Counted from the first letter of the stretch, positions 1 through 10,523 are shown. The stretch is DNA of 64,000 nucleotides from Strigamia acuminata (GCA_949358305.1 OX442321.1:2629605-2693604); one strand, 5' to 3'. Made by a program: numbers and translations. Notes: generated by a model not told the origin, from the letters alone.

Positions 1-728
1 AGATGGCGTCCTCGTTGTAGCAACGTGATGTCGTCTTGGGCCGGCGTGGCAATATGGCGTCCTCGGCTCGTCTCTGGCTGGTCCTTCGGGCTCACGCTGG
101 TCGGGCGCGAGTGAATGCTTAGTTAAAAGGCTTACTTCAGTCTGTTGTCTAGGTTTTTGTGTGGTGTCCGGCGATCACACAGCGGCGGACTCTTCTGGCT
201 CCCGGCGGTCACACAGCGGCGGGAACGCTCGTCGTGGTTTTACTGCAGTTTAGGCTTGTGCGACCGTTTGTCTGCACAACTCGCTAAACTGGAGTGGTTT
301 TTACTATTTCTAGCTGGTGTGCTAAAATAGTGTGGTAATCTTATCTCGCAGGTTACTCTGCGGAGTTTGACACTGACCAAACGTACTCACGGTAAATTGT
401 CCTTTGTCCTTGGTCAATCCCAGTATATTTACTTGGGCCTGATCTTGTAGGACGACGGGTTTACGTGTGTTTCTCGTTTGATGGTTGTGTTGGTTCTGCC
501 CGCTCAGTGCAAGGCACATTCCTTTGCACAAAGCGGAGTTGACAGGTGACCGGAATCACCCAATGGTGGGGTGGACGAGCCATCCCCACTCCCTCAGGGC
601 AGACGCCTGTCCATTGACTAGATGTCAATGCACTGAGGGAAGGGAGACGCGCTTGCGGCTCCCCTTACACCCGAAACGAGGTCACGAGAGAAACTCTTCG
701 TTGACCCCGGTCCAGTCGGGTCACAACA
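1..728 (-). mobile_element. Partial LTR of a second copy of the 13.5-kb Gypsy element 2
   Basis: Matches 41548-42275, the last 728 bp (plus-strand sense) of the 1,017-bp LTR bounded at 41259-42275. The rest of the LTR, and by inference a duplicated element 2, lies left of the window. It shares with the 41259 LTR an A where the 28776 LTR has G (near 29602), as expected if this segment was copied from the right-hand LTR. Short ORFs inside it are not supported as genes. Confidence 0.93.
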
Positions 729-1753
729 ACTTGAGCCCCTGAATCAATTCCGAACAAAACTGGCATTTTACACCGTCCCATAACGACCTTCACTCTCGGC
801 ATTTTTCGAGTCTCTTCTACCGATCCCACAGTTAATCCAAAAATATACTCATCTTCCTCACTTCCACCGGCCATTTCCACCTTAACCGCTCGCACCCTTT
901 GTCCTCCCGCCATCGGATGTCCTCCACTCGACTTCGAGCGGCAAAATTTCACAAAATGTCCTCCTTTTCCGCAATTATGGCACTTTATATTCTTTGCCGG
1001 GCAAGGAGTTCCTTCTAGATGCGGCCACGCCCTCCCGCAATTAAAACATGAACGTGTACCTTCGCCTCTACTTGGTGACCTTGAAGAATCCTCACTCCTA
1101 CCACTCCTTCGCACGGCATTCACCTCCAAACCACGCGATTCCACCACTGTAACCTTCTCCATGCGTTTTGCTTGCCATTCTGATGCCTCGTGACTTCTTC
1201 CAAAATCCAACACGTCCTTCAGCACCCACGAACTCTCCCGCAGCGCTTGACGACGCAGCTTAGCCATGGCTGTACCGAAAATAATTTGTGACTTTAATTC
1301 TCGGTCCCGATCCGCAAAATCACACCCGACTGCCAAATTTCGGAGTCGTGCACAAAACTGATCCGTTGTTTCCTCTGCTTCCGGCCTACTTGACCGGAAC
1401 GAATACACGCAAAAATCCAAGCTCTTCTTTGGAGCAAAATATCCCGTTAAAGCAGTCTTTGCTGCTTCATATCCCGCCATAACTCCGGTCAACGTCGCAA
1501 AAATATCGTAAGCACTTTCTCCCACATAGTGCAATAACATGGCCCGCTTACGCTCGTCCTCACTAATCGCCGCCGCGGTCAAGAATACTTCAAATCTAAC
1601 TAACCATTTAGTCAATCTCTGGTTCTGGGTGGCTGGTTCTTCATAAACATCAAATGGGATGACTCCCGATGCATGAATGGCTCCCGACGATAACGCTGCC
1701 ATCGGAAATTGCCCTTCCTCCAACTTAGGCTTAGAAACTATGGGAAGCGCCAT
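729..1753 (-). pseudogene. gag: Element H gag plus start of protease, cut by LTR insertion (copy 1)
   Basis: Minus-strand Gypsy Gag starting at ATG 1753-1751. The first ~200 residues look like a retrotransposon capsid region. Two Cys/His knuckles follow: an atypical one starting CFNCG and a canonical CHNCGKGGHFVKFC (CX2CX4HX4C). The frame then enters a protease with the active-site motif DSGA and is cut by the element 2 LTR at 728/729. Codons beyond that in the open frame come from the LTR and are not native. Gag would package the element RNA in cytoplasmic particles; the protease would process Gag-Pol. The matching 3' half (RT to integrase) lies in 25945-28775 on the far side of element 2 copy 2. 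Family: Mag-like Gypsy, inferred from the tRNA-Ser primer site, the short LTR and the ITDD variant in its RT. The copy at 42276-43300 encodes the same protein. Confidence 0.85.
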
Positions 1754-1886
1754 CTTGAATTCTCAAGCAAACGACCTTGCCAAGCAAACGACCTTGCCAG
1801 CCCAATCCAATAAAACGACAAATTCCACAAAACTCACAGCATTAATGTCCATTCTGCATACTAAAATCCGCGATCCTCGTCGCCAA
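1754..1886 (-). promoter_or_regulatory. Element H leader with tRNA-Ser(GCU)-like primer-binding site (copy 1)
   Basis: One base inside the LTR edge, 1873-1885 read on the minus strand is TGGCGACGAGGAT. This is complementary to the 3' end of eukaryotic tRNA-Ser(GCU) plus CCA as I remember it. The Bombyx Mag family also uses a Ser tRNA. The rest is a short untranslated leader before the gag ATG, containing a tandem duplication of CAAACGACCTTGCCA at about 1767-1800. Confidence 0.7.
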
Positions 1887-2066
1887 TGTAATAGTCAAAT
1901 AAAGACCTTCACCTTTAAATCGCACTCTGGCTAAAAGAGGCTTTGTTTTATTCATTCACTCGTGGACAAGTGCCTTCTCATCATTACGCATCGCTATAAG
2001 TAACCTTTCGACAAGTAACGCCATCTGGCGACTAATTAGTACATTAGCAATAATAACAACACTACA
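1887..2066 (-). mobile_element. Element H 5' LTR, about 180 bp (copy 1)
   Basis: The inner edge is fixed by the primer site: the minus-strand LTR ends CTATTACA. The outer edge is my best guess, TGTAGTGTTG at 2066, giving a TG...CA element with short imperfect inverted ends. A TTACTTATAG promoter-like stretch and AATAAAA are visible on the minus strand. No target duplication can be checked, because the other LTR is missing from the truncated 3' half of H. Confidence 0.5.
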
Positions 2067-2996
2067 CCTTGTATAAGAATATGTGTTATTTCTGTGTAAC
2101 CTGCCCAATCAATTCAAATGTATTCACATCCATTGCATTTATGGAATGTTGGCCTACTTTTATGTAGCCCTACACCAGTGAACAGGCTCGAAGAGGTCAT
2201 ACTCTTGTAGTGAGTCAGAGTATAGAAGTAGTATTCCTCACTGTCACCACACAGCGAAGTAAGTATAGTTTTTTTTAATACTTTTATTCAGTAAAATTAT
2301 TTTATATGTTAAAAAGTCTAGTTTTAGTTACTTGTTTCATTACAAGAGGGCTTTTCTCACTGCTTTTGTGGCACCCATAATTTGAAAATGTAACCAAAAG
2401 AAATAATTATTTCTTAAAGTTCAAATATGTTTTTTATATACATATATTTGATAATTGATATTTTTCAAAACATTTTTTTTGTTGAAAAATAATCAGCTTG
2501 ATTTATAAAAAGTTTAATTAGAAGACATTATAAAAAACTTGCCAAAACTCTTATAATAATACATCAACTTCAAGTGTACTTTGAAAGCAACTTTTTCGCA
2601 CCAAGCCTCGTAAGAATTTATGTATACTTTCAGGGTGCGTAAGAAGCAGCGAGCAAAGTGGCAAAAATAACTACTGAATGCCTTTAAATAACAAATGTTT
2701 TTTATTTTTTTCTATTACCAGTATTATTATTAAGAATCCTGACTTCTTTATCGCACAAGTTCATAAAGTTGTCACAACAGTTAATTAAAATAACTTGATT
2801 TAATGTGCTTTTGTTATGAACGTCAGGTAATTTTAATTTGAATATCAATTTCAGGTAAAATTAAAATGTTTAAATCTGTAATAATAAACTTGAATACTAG
2901 TATTGTAATAGCTGATCATTAATAAGACAATGCCCATTTAAATTTTTTCTTGATATCCTGAATGAAATTACATTAGGAATTGATAGTTAAATAATA
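2067..2996. other. AT-rich flank, no gene seen
   Basis: No ORF of note. Around 2170-2235 there are scraps related to the M4 MITE (an inverted ACACCAGT and TATACTC-like pieces). The rest is unique AT-rich sequence with poly-T runs. Confidence 0.6.
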
Positions 2997-3165
2997 CCGT
3001 ACTGCCTCGATTTAACCCCGGGGCGTTTATTAATTTTTCCGAGCCGACCCCCTCCCGGGCGGGTCAGCTTTCGGAAACATTTAGTGCACGACACGCCGCC
3101 TAGCCCCGGCGTTTAATCGAGGCCTGGCGTTTAGATACATCCGGCGTTAAATCGAGGCAGTACGG
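2997..3165. mobile_element. MITE M1, pogo/Tigger-like ends, TA target duplication (copy 1)
   Basis: Terminal inverted repeats CCGTACTGCCTCGATTTAA / TTAAATCGAGGCAGTACGG flanked by TA on both sides. It is 169 bp long, much more GC-rich than the flank, and has no coding capacity. Internal GCGTTTA-type motifs match those in M2. Superfamily is inferred from the TA duplication and TIR style only. Confidence 0.75.
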
Positions 3166-3309
3166 TAATAATAATCACATTATAATAACATTAGTTTCAT
3201 TCGTTATGAACAAAATAGACTGCAGATCTTGAATAAAGTATTAAATTGAACGACATAACTGAATAACAACTTGCTCAATTTTATCGTTTTTCCCCTAATG
3301 TTGCAACTA

Positions 3310-3771
3310 CCGTACTGCCTCATTTAAACGCCCGGATTCATTCGGACGCCGGGCCCGTTTTAACGCCGGGCAGGCGTACACACAAAAGTTTATAGACGCC
3401 GGCCCCGTATTAACGCCGGGTTTCAATTTGGCGCCGGGCAAACGGGGAATGGCCAATTACGTCTACAAAACGTTTCTGAAGTGCCGCACAAAAATTGACT
3501 CTGCTGCAATTGTTGGCACTTTCCGGATGCCTTTGCTGTTTCTGATCACTTATTAACTAAATGGGATGTGTAGAGGATTGCAAAATATAAAATTATAAAT
3601 TTATTTCCAAAAAAAATTTTTTTTTTGCTACTTTGTTTTCCCAAAAATTTATTTTGGACTATTTTTCTGGTTAAACGCCTGGTTCAAATAAACGCCTGGT
3701 TTCAAATTACCGCCTGGCGGGTCGGCTCAAAAAAAATTTAAACGCCTGGGCGTTTAAATGAGGCAGTACGG
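3310..3771. mobile_element. MITE M2, same family as M1, with repeated subterminal motifs (copy 1)
   Basis: TIRs CCGTACTGCCTCATTTAAACGCC and its reverse complement, flanked by TA. It is 462 bp with no ORF. Near both ends, in the same orientation, it carries multiple copies of a TTAAACGCCTGG / TTAACGCCGGGC motif (five or more at 3325-3430 and three to four at 3672-3750). A transposase-binding array is one reading. Confidence 0.75.
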
Positions 3772-3921
3772 TATACTCTTTCCGAACTCAAGAAGAGCCC
3801 TGGAAGCTGGGCTCCCATTGGCCTACTTGGAACTGCAATGCAACTACTGCTACACTAGTGAGATAGCTCGGCCAATGGGAGCCCAGCTTCCAGGGCTCTT
3901 CTTGAGTTCGGAAAGAGTATA
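3772..3921. mobile_element. MITE M3, long inverted-repeat hairpin (copy 1)
   Basis: About 50 bp at each end are perfect inverted repeats (TATACTCTTTCCGAACTC... and its complement) around a ~50-bp loop. It abuts M2. The outer TATACTC and the internal CCCATTGG are shared with M4, so they are probably related families. Confidence 0.7.
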
Positions 3922-3929
3922 CAATCATT

Positions 3930-4172
3930 ATAGTGGTTGAGTCATGCTAATTGCAGTTATTGTTACTCGCTCTATACAGAGCAGCAAAAAACTGAAACTG
4001 TTCACACGGTATAGTACCCAACAACTGACCACCAACAACCAACTAAGCGGCATATTCGTATATCCAGTATCCAAGTGTGCATCTAGGTAAGCTCTTTTGG
4101 AAAACGAAAACTTTTCGTTTTGCCGTTTCTAGCCGACATAGCTTTTAATTTATCTTCTTCTGTTTTTGTCAG
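3930..4172 (+). promoter_or_regulatory. Promoter, 5' UTR exon and intron of the Cys-rich peptide gene (copy 1)
   Basis: The block is conserved with 7982-8134 and 12440-12705. A TATA-like CTATACAG lies near 3972. The untranslated exon ends at 4086 (CATCTAG|GTAAGC) and an 86-bp intron ends TTTTTGTCAG at 4172, four bases before the ATG. The same exon-intron layout in the paralogue supports the model. Confidence 0.6.
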
Positions 4173-4176
4173 CAGT

Positions 4177-4392
4177 ATGAAGCCGTACCACATCCTTTTT
4201 GTTTTTGTCATTGTTTTGGGGCTGAATGAAGCGGCTGCAAAATGTTCTTGGTATGGAACACCACCAATTTGCGCTGGTAAGTGCGATGGCAAGTCCTACC
4301 AGTGCAAAACTAACAAAAAAAGTGATGGTGCCAGTTGCATGACAGGAACCAAGGTTTACTGTTGTTCCTCAAAAGATGAATGTCCCTCTTAA
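4177..4392 (+). CDS. Small secreted eight-cysteine peptide (copy 1)
   Basis: 71 residues. Residues 1-21 form a classic signal peptide: MKPYH, then a hydrophobic run, ending EAAA. The predicted mature peptide starts KCSWYG and has eight cysteines spaced C-X8-C-X3-C-X6-C-X10-C-X7-CC-X5-C, ending CPS. It should be exported and disulphide-bonded; I cannot assign a function. A defence peptide or other secreted effector is possible but not shown. The coding exon begins four bases after a good splice acceptor, and AATAAAA follows 8 bases after the stop. The start is chosen at 4177 because signal peptide and acceptor agree there; an upstream in-frame ATG at 4120 lies in the intron. The duplicate at 45724-45939 is identical in protein. 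The paralogue at 12710-12924 is frameshifted in its signal peptide. Confidence 0.8.
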   Translation: MKPYHILFVFVIVLGLNEAAAKCSWYGTPPICAGKCDGKSYQCKTNKKSDGASCMTGTKVYCCSSKDECPS

Positions 4393-4624
4393 ACGTTTTA
4401 ATAAAAATGTTTGTCAATTACAAATACTGGACTACGCTTGTAAATTTTTAAAAATTACATAAAGTTTAGTATTTGCATTATGTAGCTCAAAATAAGTGAC
4501 AAATAAAAATTCAAAGCTTAATTTAGTGCCGTATTTTGAAATCACACACATCACACAGTACGTAAATGTACATACACACATAAGCTTATCATGGTTATGG
4601 TTTCAAAATAAATCATTTTGCTGC

Positions 4625-5053
4625 TATACTCTAGTTGCAGTCAAAAAGGCAAATTACAAGGTATACTCCCATTGGTCGAGCCAGTTTACTGGTGTAGTGA
4701 TCCGGAAAAGTAGAGCCAAACACCAGAATAACAAGCAATGTACAGACATTGTGATCGATTGCTTAGGCAACAGCCAAAAATTCAAAATTCCAGACAAAGT
4801 AACCAATAAACATAACAAACATGAGTTTGACATTTTTATATGTGTAAAACTTCATTTCAATGATGGAAATAGCATTTTATAATAAGAAAAATCAAAATTA
4901 AATTAACTAAACTAATCATAACAATCACAACAATAAATAAAAATCAAAACTACTTCTCCTAGTAGTAGTATACAGTCTGGAGTTAGTAGTAAACTGGCTC
5001 GACCAATGGGAGTACAGCTTGTAATTTGCCTTTTTGACTGCAACTAGAGTATA
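4625..5053. mobile_element. MITE M4 with ~66-bp inverted ends (copy 1)
   Basis: Begins TATACTCTAGTTGCAGTC and ends with its complement. The inverted match continues through a second TATACTCCCATTGGTCGAGC block to AGTTTACT. It is 429 bp. The open frame running through it from 4496 has no recognisable domain and is not called. Confidence 0.72.
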
Positions 5054-6612
5054 CAGTACACAGATTGGAAATCCCACAGATCACTTAGTGCAATGGTTGA
5101 ATGTTAATTTCAATAGGATACAATGTGAAAATATGACTAAAAACTAGACTTTTGTTTACGCATCAGCCGATCTCGTACACAAAAGCGCCGCCACAGTATT
5201 GGGTTCCCTGTATAAAAGAAGTAACGAAGTAAAAACAAACTAAATAGTGCTCATGTATTAAATTAATTTTCATTACTTAAATAGTGTTATTTTAGTGTGA
5301 TAGATATTTTGTTAGATCATTTTATGTTTAAAATAGAATTTGTTTATATCTTTTACCATGTTGTGTTGATTGTAATTTAAAAATGATGGGGTGTAAACCT
5401 CATAAATGATTTATTGATGCTTAAGAGATCAGTGTTTGTGGGGGTTTGTTGTGTTTAGGCTGAGGTGACTCCCTTCAGAAACAAGAAATTAATCTATCAT
5501 TATTTGTTCATGGAAAAACTATTAACTTGTCCCACCAAAGGCCTAACTACTTGGTTCAAACTCTGTATTAAAATATACTCCTGAGACTCACAGGCTGAGT
5601 TCAATAGAACTCAGGCTAAATTTCCAAGTATAAATGAACATAAACATGCCTGACTATTTGACTCACACTCTTCGTCACAATACGCTTCGGATACAAGGGA
5701 CCAATTAGTTTATTATGTTAATTCTGTTGATTGTCATATTATCAGTCAGCCATTGAAAAACGAATAATGAAAAGAATGAAACGGGTTCTGCAAACTAAAA
5801 ATGAAATAACTGATGAAAAATCAAGACTCGCGCCTCCACGGGGAGAAACCGAGTTATTTTTCGTGTGAATTTTTCAAATTACAGATGGTTGCGCCATCTG
5901 GTTGCACCCTAAATAAACAAAAAGATAAATTTTACTGAGGTGACTCCCTTCAAGTTTACTCTAATTAAATGAATTTTATCATAAAATAAACAACAACCTA
6001 CAAAATATTGTATCTGAATTTAACAGCAAAAATAATTTTTTAGTTAGATTGATCCGAGAGAAAAAAAAATAAAAATTTTTAATTTAAAATAATTACCATC
6101 AGGCAATAAGCCCAATTTTTTACGGTGCACAAACTGACTGTCGATTCAAAATTCAATTCGCAGTTTTTTTTAAAGATTTACAATGGTTCAAAAGAGAAAT
6201 TCAAAAAAAAAAAAATTAAAAAAACCTACCATGAACCAGTATTTGATAAACCAATTTTAGCGCCACTTTGTGCATGGAAAAGAAATTAAATTAATACATA
6301 TTTAATAATTTCTTTTTTATCAATAACCGACGTAACGTCCGTTTTAACCGATAAGGAAACTCGCCATTTTCTCACCATTCCCAATAACTTGACAACGCTT
6401 AGTTTACATTACTTGTACAACGACTCAAGCAGATGGCGGTGCGTATATTACTTACTAGAAATACAACCACCGAGTTAATAACACAAAATATTTTCACAGG
6501 ATCATATATTCATAAGTTACCGTCGATCCACTGGAAGTACCTTGGCCCGGTAGAATTAGGATTTCTACACACCACACTCCATCTTATACCAACTTTTCAC
6601 TTTACATTTCAG
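5054..6612. repeat. Non-coding stretch containing a block repeated at 13876-14565
   Basis: 5461-6130 aligns with 13876-14565 (shared landmarks: AACAAGAAATTAATCTATC, CTCCACGGGGAGAAA, AGATGGTTGCG, CCCAATTTTTTAC) with small indels. GAGGTGACTCCCTTCA occurs at both ends of the block (5462 and 5938). No protein-coding gene was recognised. An upstream exon for the TIR gene might hide in 6300-6612, but I could not find it. Confidence 0.6.
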
Positions 6613-7455
6613 TTTGCTCGAGGAAAAGTTGAAAGGCCGAAACTATACAGTTTTTATCGATCTTGAGGGACTCACGTCGGGTCGGTGGGACGAACAACTC
6701 TTGACGAAAATTAAAGAAGCTAAAATTTTTCTTCTCGTTCTCACACCCAATGCGCTTGACAGATGCTTCAATGATAAAACCTGCCAAGATTGGTTACACA
6801 GAGTAAGAAAATTCTCTTTTTCCATACACAGTACATATCTTGACTGTGGTTTTGCAACCGACAGGAAATAGCAGCCGCAATCACCAACAAGTGCAATATT
6901 ATTCCAATTACACACCCAGATTTCAGATTCCTGCTGGAGCTCAATACGACTCGTTACCTCAGACGGTTAAAGAAGCTTGTGGACAGCAAGGAATCCCGTA
7001 AGAATTATTTTAAATTTCTCCTTTTGCGTGGTACATCGGTAAGGGCTTTCAAGTGAATGTGAATACTCCGCCGAAAGCAGAAAATCCAACTCCAGGTATA
7101 CATTTTAGCTTATGTTAATCACACATTTCACTAATAATTTTTCTTCAGCGAGAATTGCAGTTAAAGTCTATGTTATTGGTCGTGAGAGACCAATAAGGGT
7201 GCCATTGCTTGCCGGTCAATCCACAATCAAGGATTCAAAAAAGCAAATCAAGATCGACAAATGCTTCAAGAACGCAAACAACGCAATTTATCACGTAAAT
7301 TACTTTCGTATTGATTACTATCTAATGAATAGTAAATACCGGTAATTCCAATTTCTTTCCAGCAAAAAGATGAGGATGACCAATTAGAGCAATTAATTGA
7401 TATTCACCAATTAAGCAACGGGGATCAAATTCATGTTACCTTTGAAGCAGAATAA
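6613..7455 (+). CDS. TIR-domain gene with C-terminal beta-grasp-like domain, 5'-incomplete (copy 1)
   Basis: Five exons join in frame: 6613-6802, 6865-6997, 7054-7095, 7149-7294 and 7363-7455 (stop TAA 7453-7455). All introns are GT-AG, 54-68 bp. The first two exons encode most of a TIR domain of SARM1 type: VFIDLEGL, FLLVLTPNALDRC, then DWLHRE spanning the first intron, where the Glu aligns with the catalytic glutamate of SARM1-like NADases. Residues beyond exon 3 (AVKVYVIGRERPIRVPLL ... LSNGDQIHVTF) look like a ubiquitin-like beta-grasp domain; this is inference. Exon 1 starts at a good acceptor (TTTACATTTCAG) with one codon base, so an upstream exon with the first TIR strand is required and was not found. 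The gene is either 5'-truncated or has a distant first exon. It would act in NAD+ breakdown or innate signalling if functional. The copy at 48160-49002 carries three amino-acid changes. Confidence 0.65.
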
Positions 7456-7981
7456 TTAACAACATTCATCACACGATAAAATAATTGGAAAAAATTAAAT
7501 TTTTTGAAACTTTTGAAATATTGTTTTCAAACTATTATTAGTTTTAATGTTTTCTTGTATTTTATTTAATGATGATAGACAATATACAGGGCGTTTCAAT
7601 AAAGTGTTTGCAGTCACATATATCAGCAACTAATACTATGTTTACATGCACGGAATATTTCGAGTGAGACGAAATATTTCGTTTCCACGTAATTTACATT
7701 ATCATTTCAGTGATGTAAATTACATCATTTCCTGTGGCTGGTAAAACATTTCAGTCACATCAGCCAATGACTTGCATGAATTGTTGATAATTCAGATTAT
7801 AATAAGTCAAATAATTCATTTGACTTTGAATGCACCTAATGTTTATCAAACAAAGAATTATACTCCTGCAAATAGAAACCGTCATCTTGGTTAATTCAAT
7901 TTGAAGAGGAATACAATAAACAATTTTTATTTAAAATTATTTTCATCATAAACAAGAAATTTATCTATCATTATTTGTTCG
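7456..7981. other. AT-rich intergenic, no gene seen
   Basis: Contains the palindrome GATGTAAATTACATC and, at 7840-7981, a block shared with 13766-13920 (GAAACCGTCATCTTGGTTAATTC), part of the local repeat that accompanies the Cys-rich gene family. Confidence 0.5.
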
Positions 7982-8134
7982 TGGTTGAGTTGTGCTAATT
8001 ACAGTTATTATTACTTGTTCTATACAGTATAAAGCAGCAAAAACTGAAACTGTTCAGACGGTATAGTTCCCAAAACTGACCAACTACAACCAAATAGACG
8101 CCTTATTTCTATATCCAGTATCCAACATTTTTGT
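7982..8134 (+). promoter_or_regulatory. Third copy of the Cys-rich gene promoter/5' UTR cassette, without the gene (copy 1)
   Basis: Aligns with 3948-4075 and 12443-12590 (CTAATTACAGTTATTATTAC, TATACAG, GAAACTGTTCAGACGGTATAG, ATATCCAGTATCCAA). It has the best TATA box of the three (TATAAAG at about 8029). Similarity stops before the splice donor, and no Cys-rich exon follows. A 29-codon ORF at 8192-8281 starts with a hydrophobic, signal-like stretch but has no cysteine scaffold. Confidence 0.55.
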
Positions 8135-8191
8135 TACTAATGAAACAACCAGTTGATGAGAAATGTGACTATTGTGTGCATTAATAACAAT

Positions 8192-8281
8192 ATGTACAGA
8201 TCAAAACAATTGGTGGCTGTGGTCATGGTTTATTTCACATTCTGCTGCGATCCAGGTTATTTCAAACAAATTACTACTTAA
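8192..8281 (+). other. Tiny ORF with signal-like start downstream of the orphan promoter (copy 1)
   Basis: 29 residues, beginning MYRSKQLVAVVMVYFTFCCD. A possible splice donor (CCAG|GTTATT) lies within it, so it could be a first coding exon. No downstream exon could be matched. Low support. Confidence 0.2.
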
Positions 8282-9917
8282 TATGCTTGAATACCGCAGT
8301 TGAATGCCACGAAGGACTTATATCAGCGGCCTAAAATTATCTAGGGTTAATTTGTAGGAAAATAAAAAGACACAGTTTTATCAATAAAAAGCACACTTTA
8401 TATTTATTCGTTTAATTACAAAGACTAGGTTGTGAAAATCGGGTGATTTTACGTGTTAAATAAACTATTATTTAAATTACTATTTGTATTTCTATTTTTC
8501 TACTTTGATTTGTTATTGCTTTTATATTGATGATTTAGCGTTTTGTGAATTATTGTTGAGTAATTATATTGTTGCTTTGATGTTTCCATTTGATTTGTGA
8601 ATTTGATATTGATATTATATTTTCATATTTGTACTTCAATATGTTTTATTTTCTACTTGAGTGTATTGACCTGTTCTTCTTTCAACTAGAGTCTTGACCT
8701 ATTAATCCGAAAATTGGTATGGTTTTCCCCTACCTTGTGAGCGCTGTCTCATTGGCTCTCTGAACATGTTACTTACATCCCTTTACCCCCTTTTTCCTTT
8801 GTGATTAAAATAGAATAAATCACTGTACTTTTTTACCTCAAAACGTGTGGTCGTGCCTTTTCTTTGCTCCGAAGCCATCTTAGATTTTCAACATATTTCA
8901 ACAAAATATCTCAACTTTACCCATCATTTGTAACCAAGGACTTTGGAATTTGTTTGATAGATTCGTATTATTTTATTTTATGCAAATTTAACATAGGTAA
9001 AAATAATACGATTGATATACGAGAATGAAAGCGACAAGTCGCGAAATAATGTGTGAAAGAACAATGGAAATTCTCGCAACGACTGTTGCGAGACAAAAGC
9101 GTCGTAATGGCGCTTTACAACTCAAAGTTGTTAGGAAGACGGTTGCCTTCCTCTAACTCACGAACGATGGTCCTACGACGATGGTTCTCGTGAGCTCTTC
9201 TGCTCGGCGTACGACGGCGGTGGTTCACGGCGGGCAGGCGTCCGTTCGGCGTACGATGGCGATGGCAAGTGTTCGCGCACTTGCGATGGCGATGGTTCAC
9301 GTCGATCGGGAACTTCTCAATACGATACGTAAATCAACGACGGTTGATCCAGGCGGATAAGCTGGCCTTGTACGGTGCTGCACAAGGAAAGCTTGGTAAA
9401 ACTTAAATTACTCATGGTCCTCTGTCAATACTTTTCGCGGAGAATAAGCAGTGATGTTGAGGGTTGTGATGTTTGTTTAAGAGTCCCGATTGAAGCTAAG
9501 GCGTGAGCCCGGCACGCTTCAATATTGCTCAGATAATCTGCACAATTAGCTAAAACTGGTGCAACAAAGAATTATTGCACCATAAATATATTTAACTGTA
9601 CATTTCTATTATGCTGTTACATTTAAATACAAAGTATGAAGATTTTTGTACCACGTGCAAGCTGGTATGAGGATATATGAATCAAATGTTATTTTTAAAT
9701 ACGCTTCTATTTTTATTATTTCGAGCCAGGTTGGCATAAGATTTTGTTTATACTTTCTTCAGATATATCTATTTATCTTCTTGAAATTTCAAGATGATCA
9801 AAAATGAGACTCAACTACATTGCGACGCATTCTTAATACAAAATTTCTAACACGAGGCATGACTACTGCTTCTAACAGAATTGTGAACGCATGGTGGTAC
9901 CTTATACCAAAACGAGC
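8282..9917. other. No gene seen; MITE empty site at 8751/8752 and a GC-rich hairpin zone at 9050-9350
   Basis: The junction 8751/8752 is intact here, whereas copy 2 carries a 506-bp MITE at the same point. 9050-9350 holds short inverted repeats (CTCGCAACGACTGTTGCGAG; GTTCGCGCACTTGCGA) and repeated GCGATGG units. Copy 2 has eight extra bases there. The zone could be an LTR relic, but no ends were identified. Confidence 0.4.
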
Positions 9918-10500
9918 ACATTTTGCCCTTATACATCAAATGGTTCAAAGATTGATTTACTGTCTTTTGTATTCACACATGATATTTGAACTCATTTCAG
10001 CATCAGAGTTTAGCATTTTACACTTGCTGGTGTGCATTTAATTGCATAATTTGAGCGTTTTTCCTCCAAATCCTGCAACTGATCATTCTTAACAAACTTA
10101 CGGGTGTGCTTTAAATTCCTTAGTTTGAGTGCTTTTCCACCAAAAAGGAAAAATATAACCATTGTTACAATAGTTGATAGTGTAACATTCAAACTAATTT
10201 CAGCACCTCTCAGTTCAGCATTTCAGTCACGCCCTCTGCTGGTGAGCATATCTGAACTTGAGTAGTTGTCCATCAAATCTCGCACCTACAATAATTGCTG
10301 CATTACCTCACTTTCTGGTGTGCATTTAATTGTCTCGGTTTTCTCGTATTTCAATCTAAATATCGCTGAATATTTCAAATATTGCAAAACTCTCTTTGCT
10401 GCAGTGCAATTTGTCGCGGTAAAACATGTCAACACATGTTTTATGCTCACAGCGTACGCAATATCCGGTCGAGTACAGACGGCGAGTTACATTAACGATC
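9918..10500. repeat. Degenerate ~100-bp repeats (copy 1)
   Basis: Several imperfect units contain GGTGTGCATTTAATTG, TTTGAGCGTTTTTCC and a CCTGCAACT core; more lie at 12080-12440. 9918-10020 is also related to 10800-10885 (CATTTTGCCCTTATACATCAA and the following TTCAAAGATTGATTTA). No coding content. Confidence 0.5.
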
Positions 10501-10519
10501 CAATTAAATTCTGATAAGG

Positions 10520-10523
10520 ATAC
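10520..10523. other. Empty target site of element 4 (ATAC)
   Basis: Copy 1 reads GATAAGGATACTCATTTGG without interruption. Copy 2 has the same sequence split by element 4, with ATAC on both sides (52581-52584 and 60270-60273). Confidence 0.95.

Noticed and set aside
145-742. Short ORFs in the element 2 LTR (also at 29209 and 41692)
   Set aside because: Present wherever the LTR is present, no motifs, and they cross LTR promoter sequence.
4496-4882. 128-codon ORF in copy 1 (repeated at 46043)
   Set aside because: Runs across the inverted arm of MITE M4, with no domain and AT-rich codon drift.
6433-6666. 77-codon ORF upstream of the TIR exon as its first exon
   Set aside because: It crosses the exon's acceptor in a different frame and shows no TIR strand motif.
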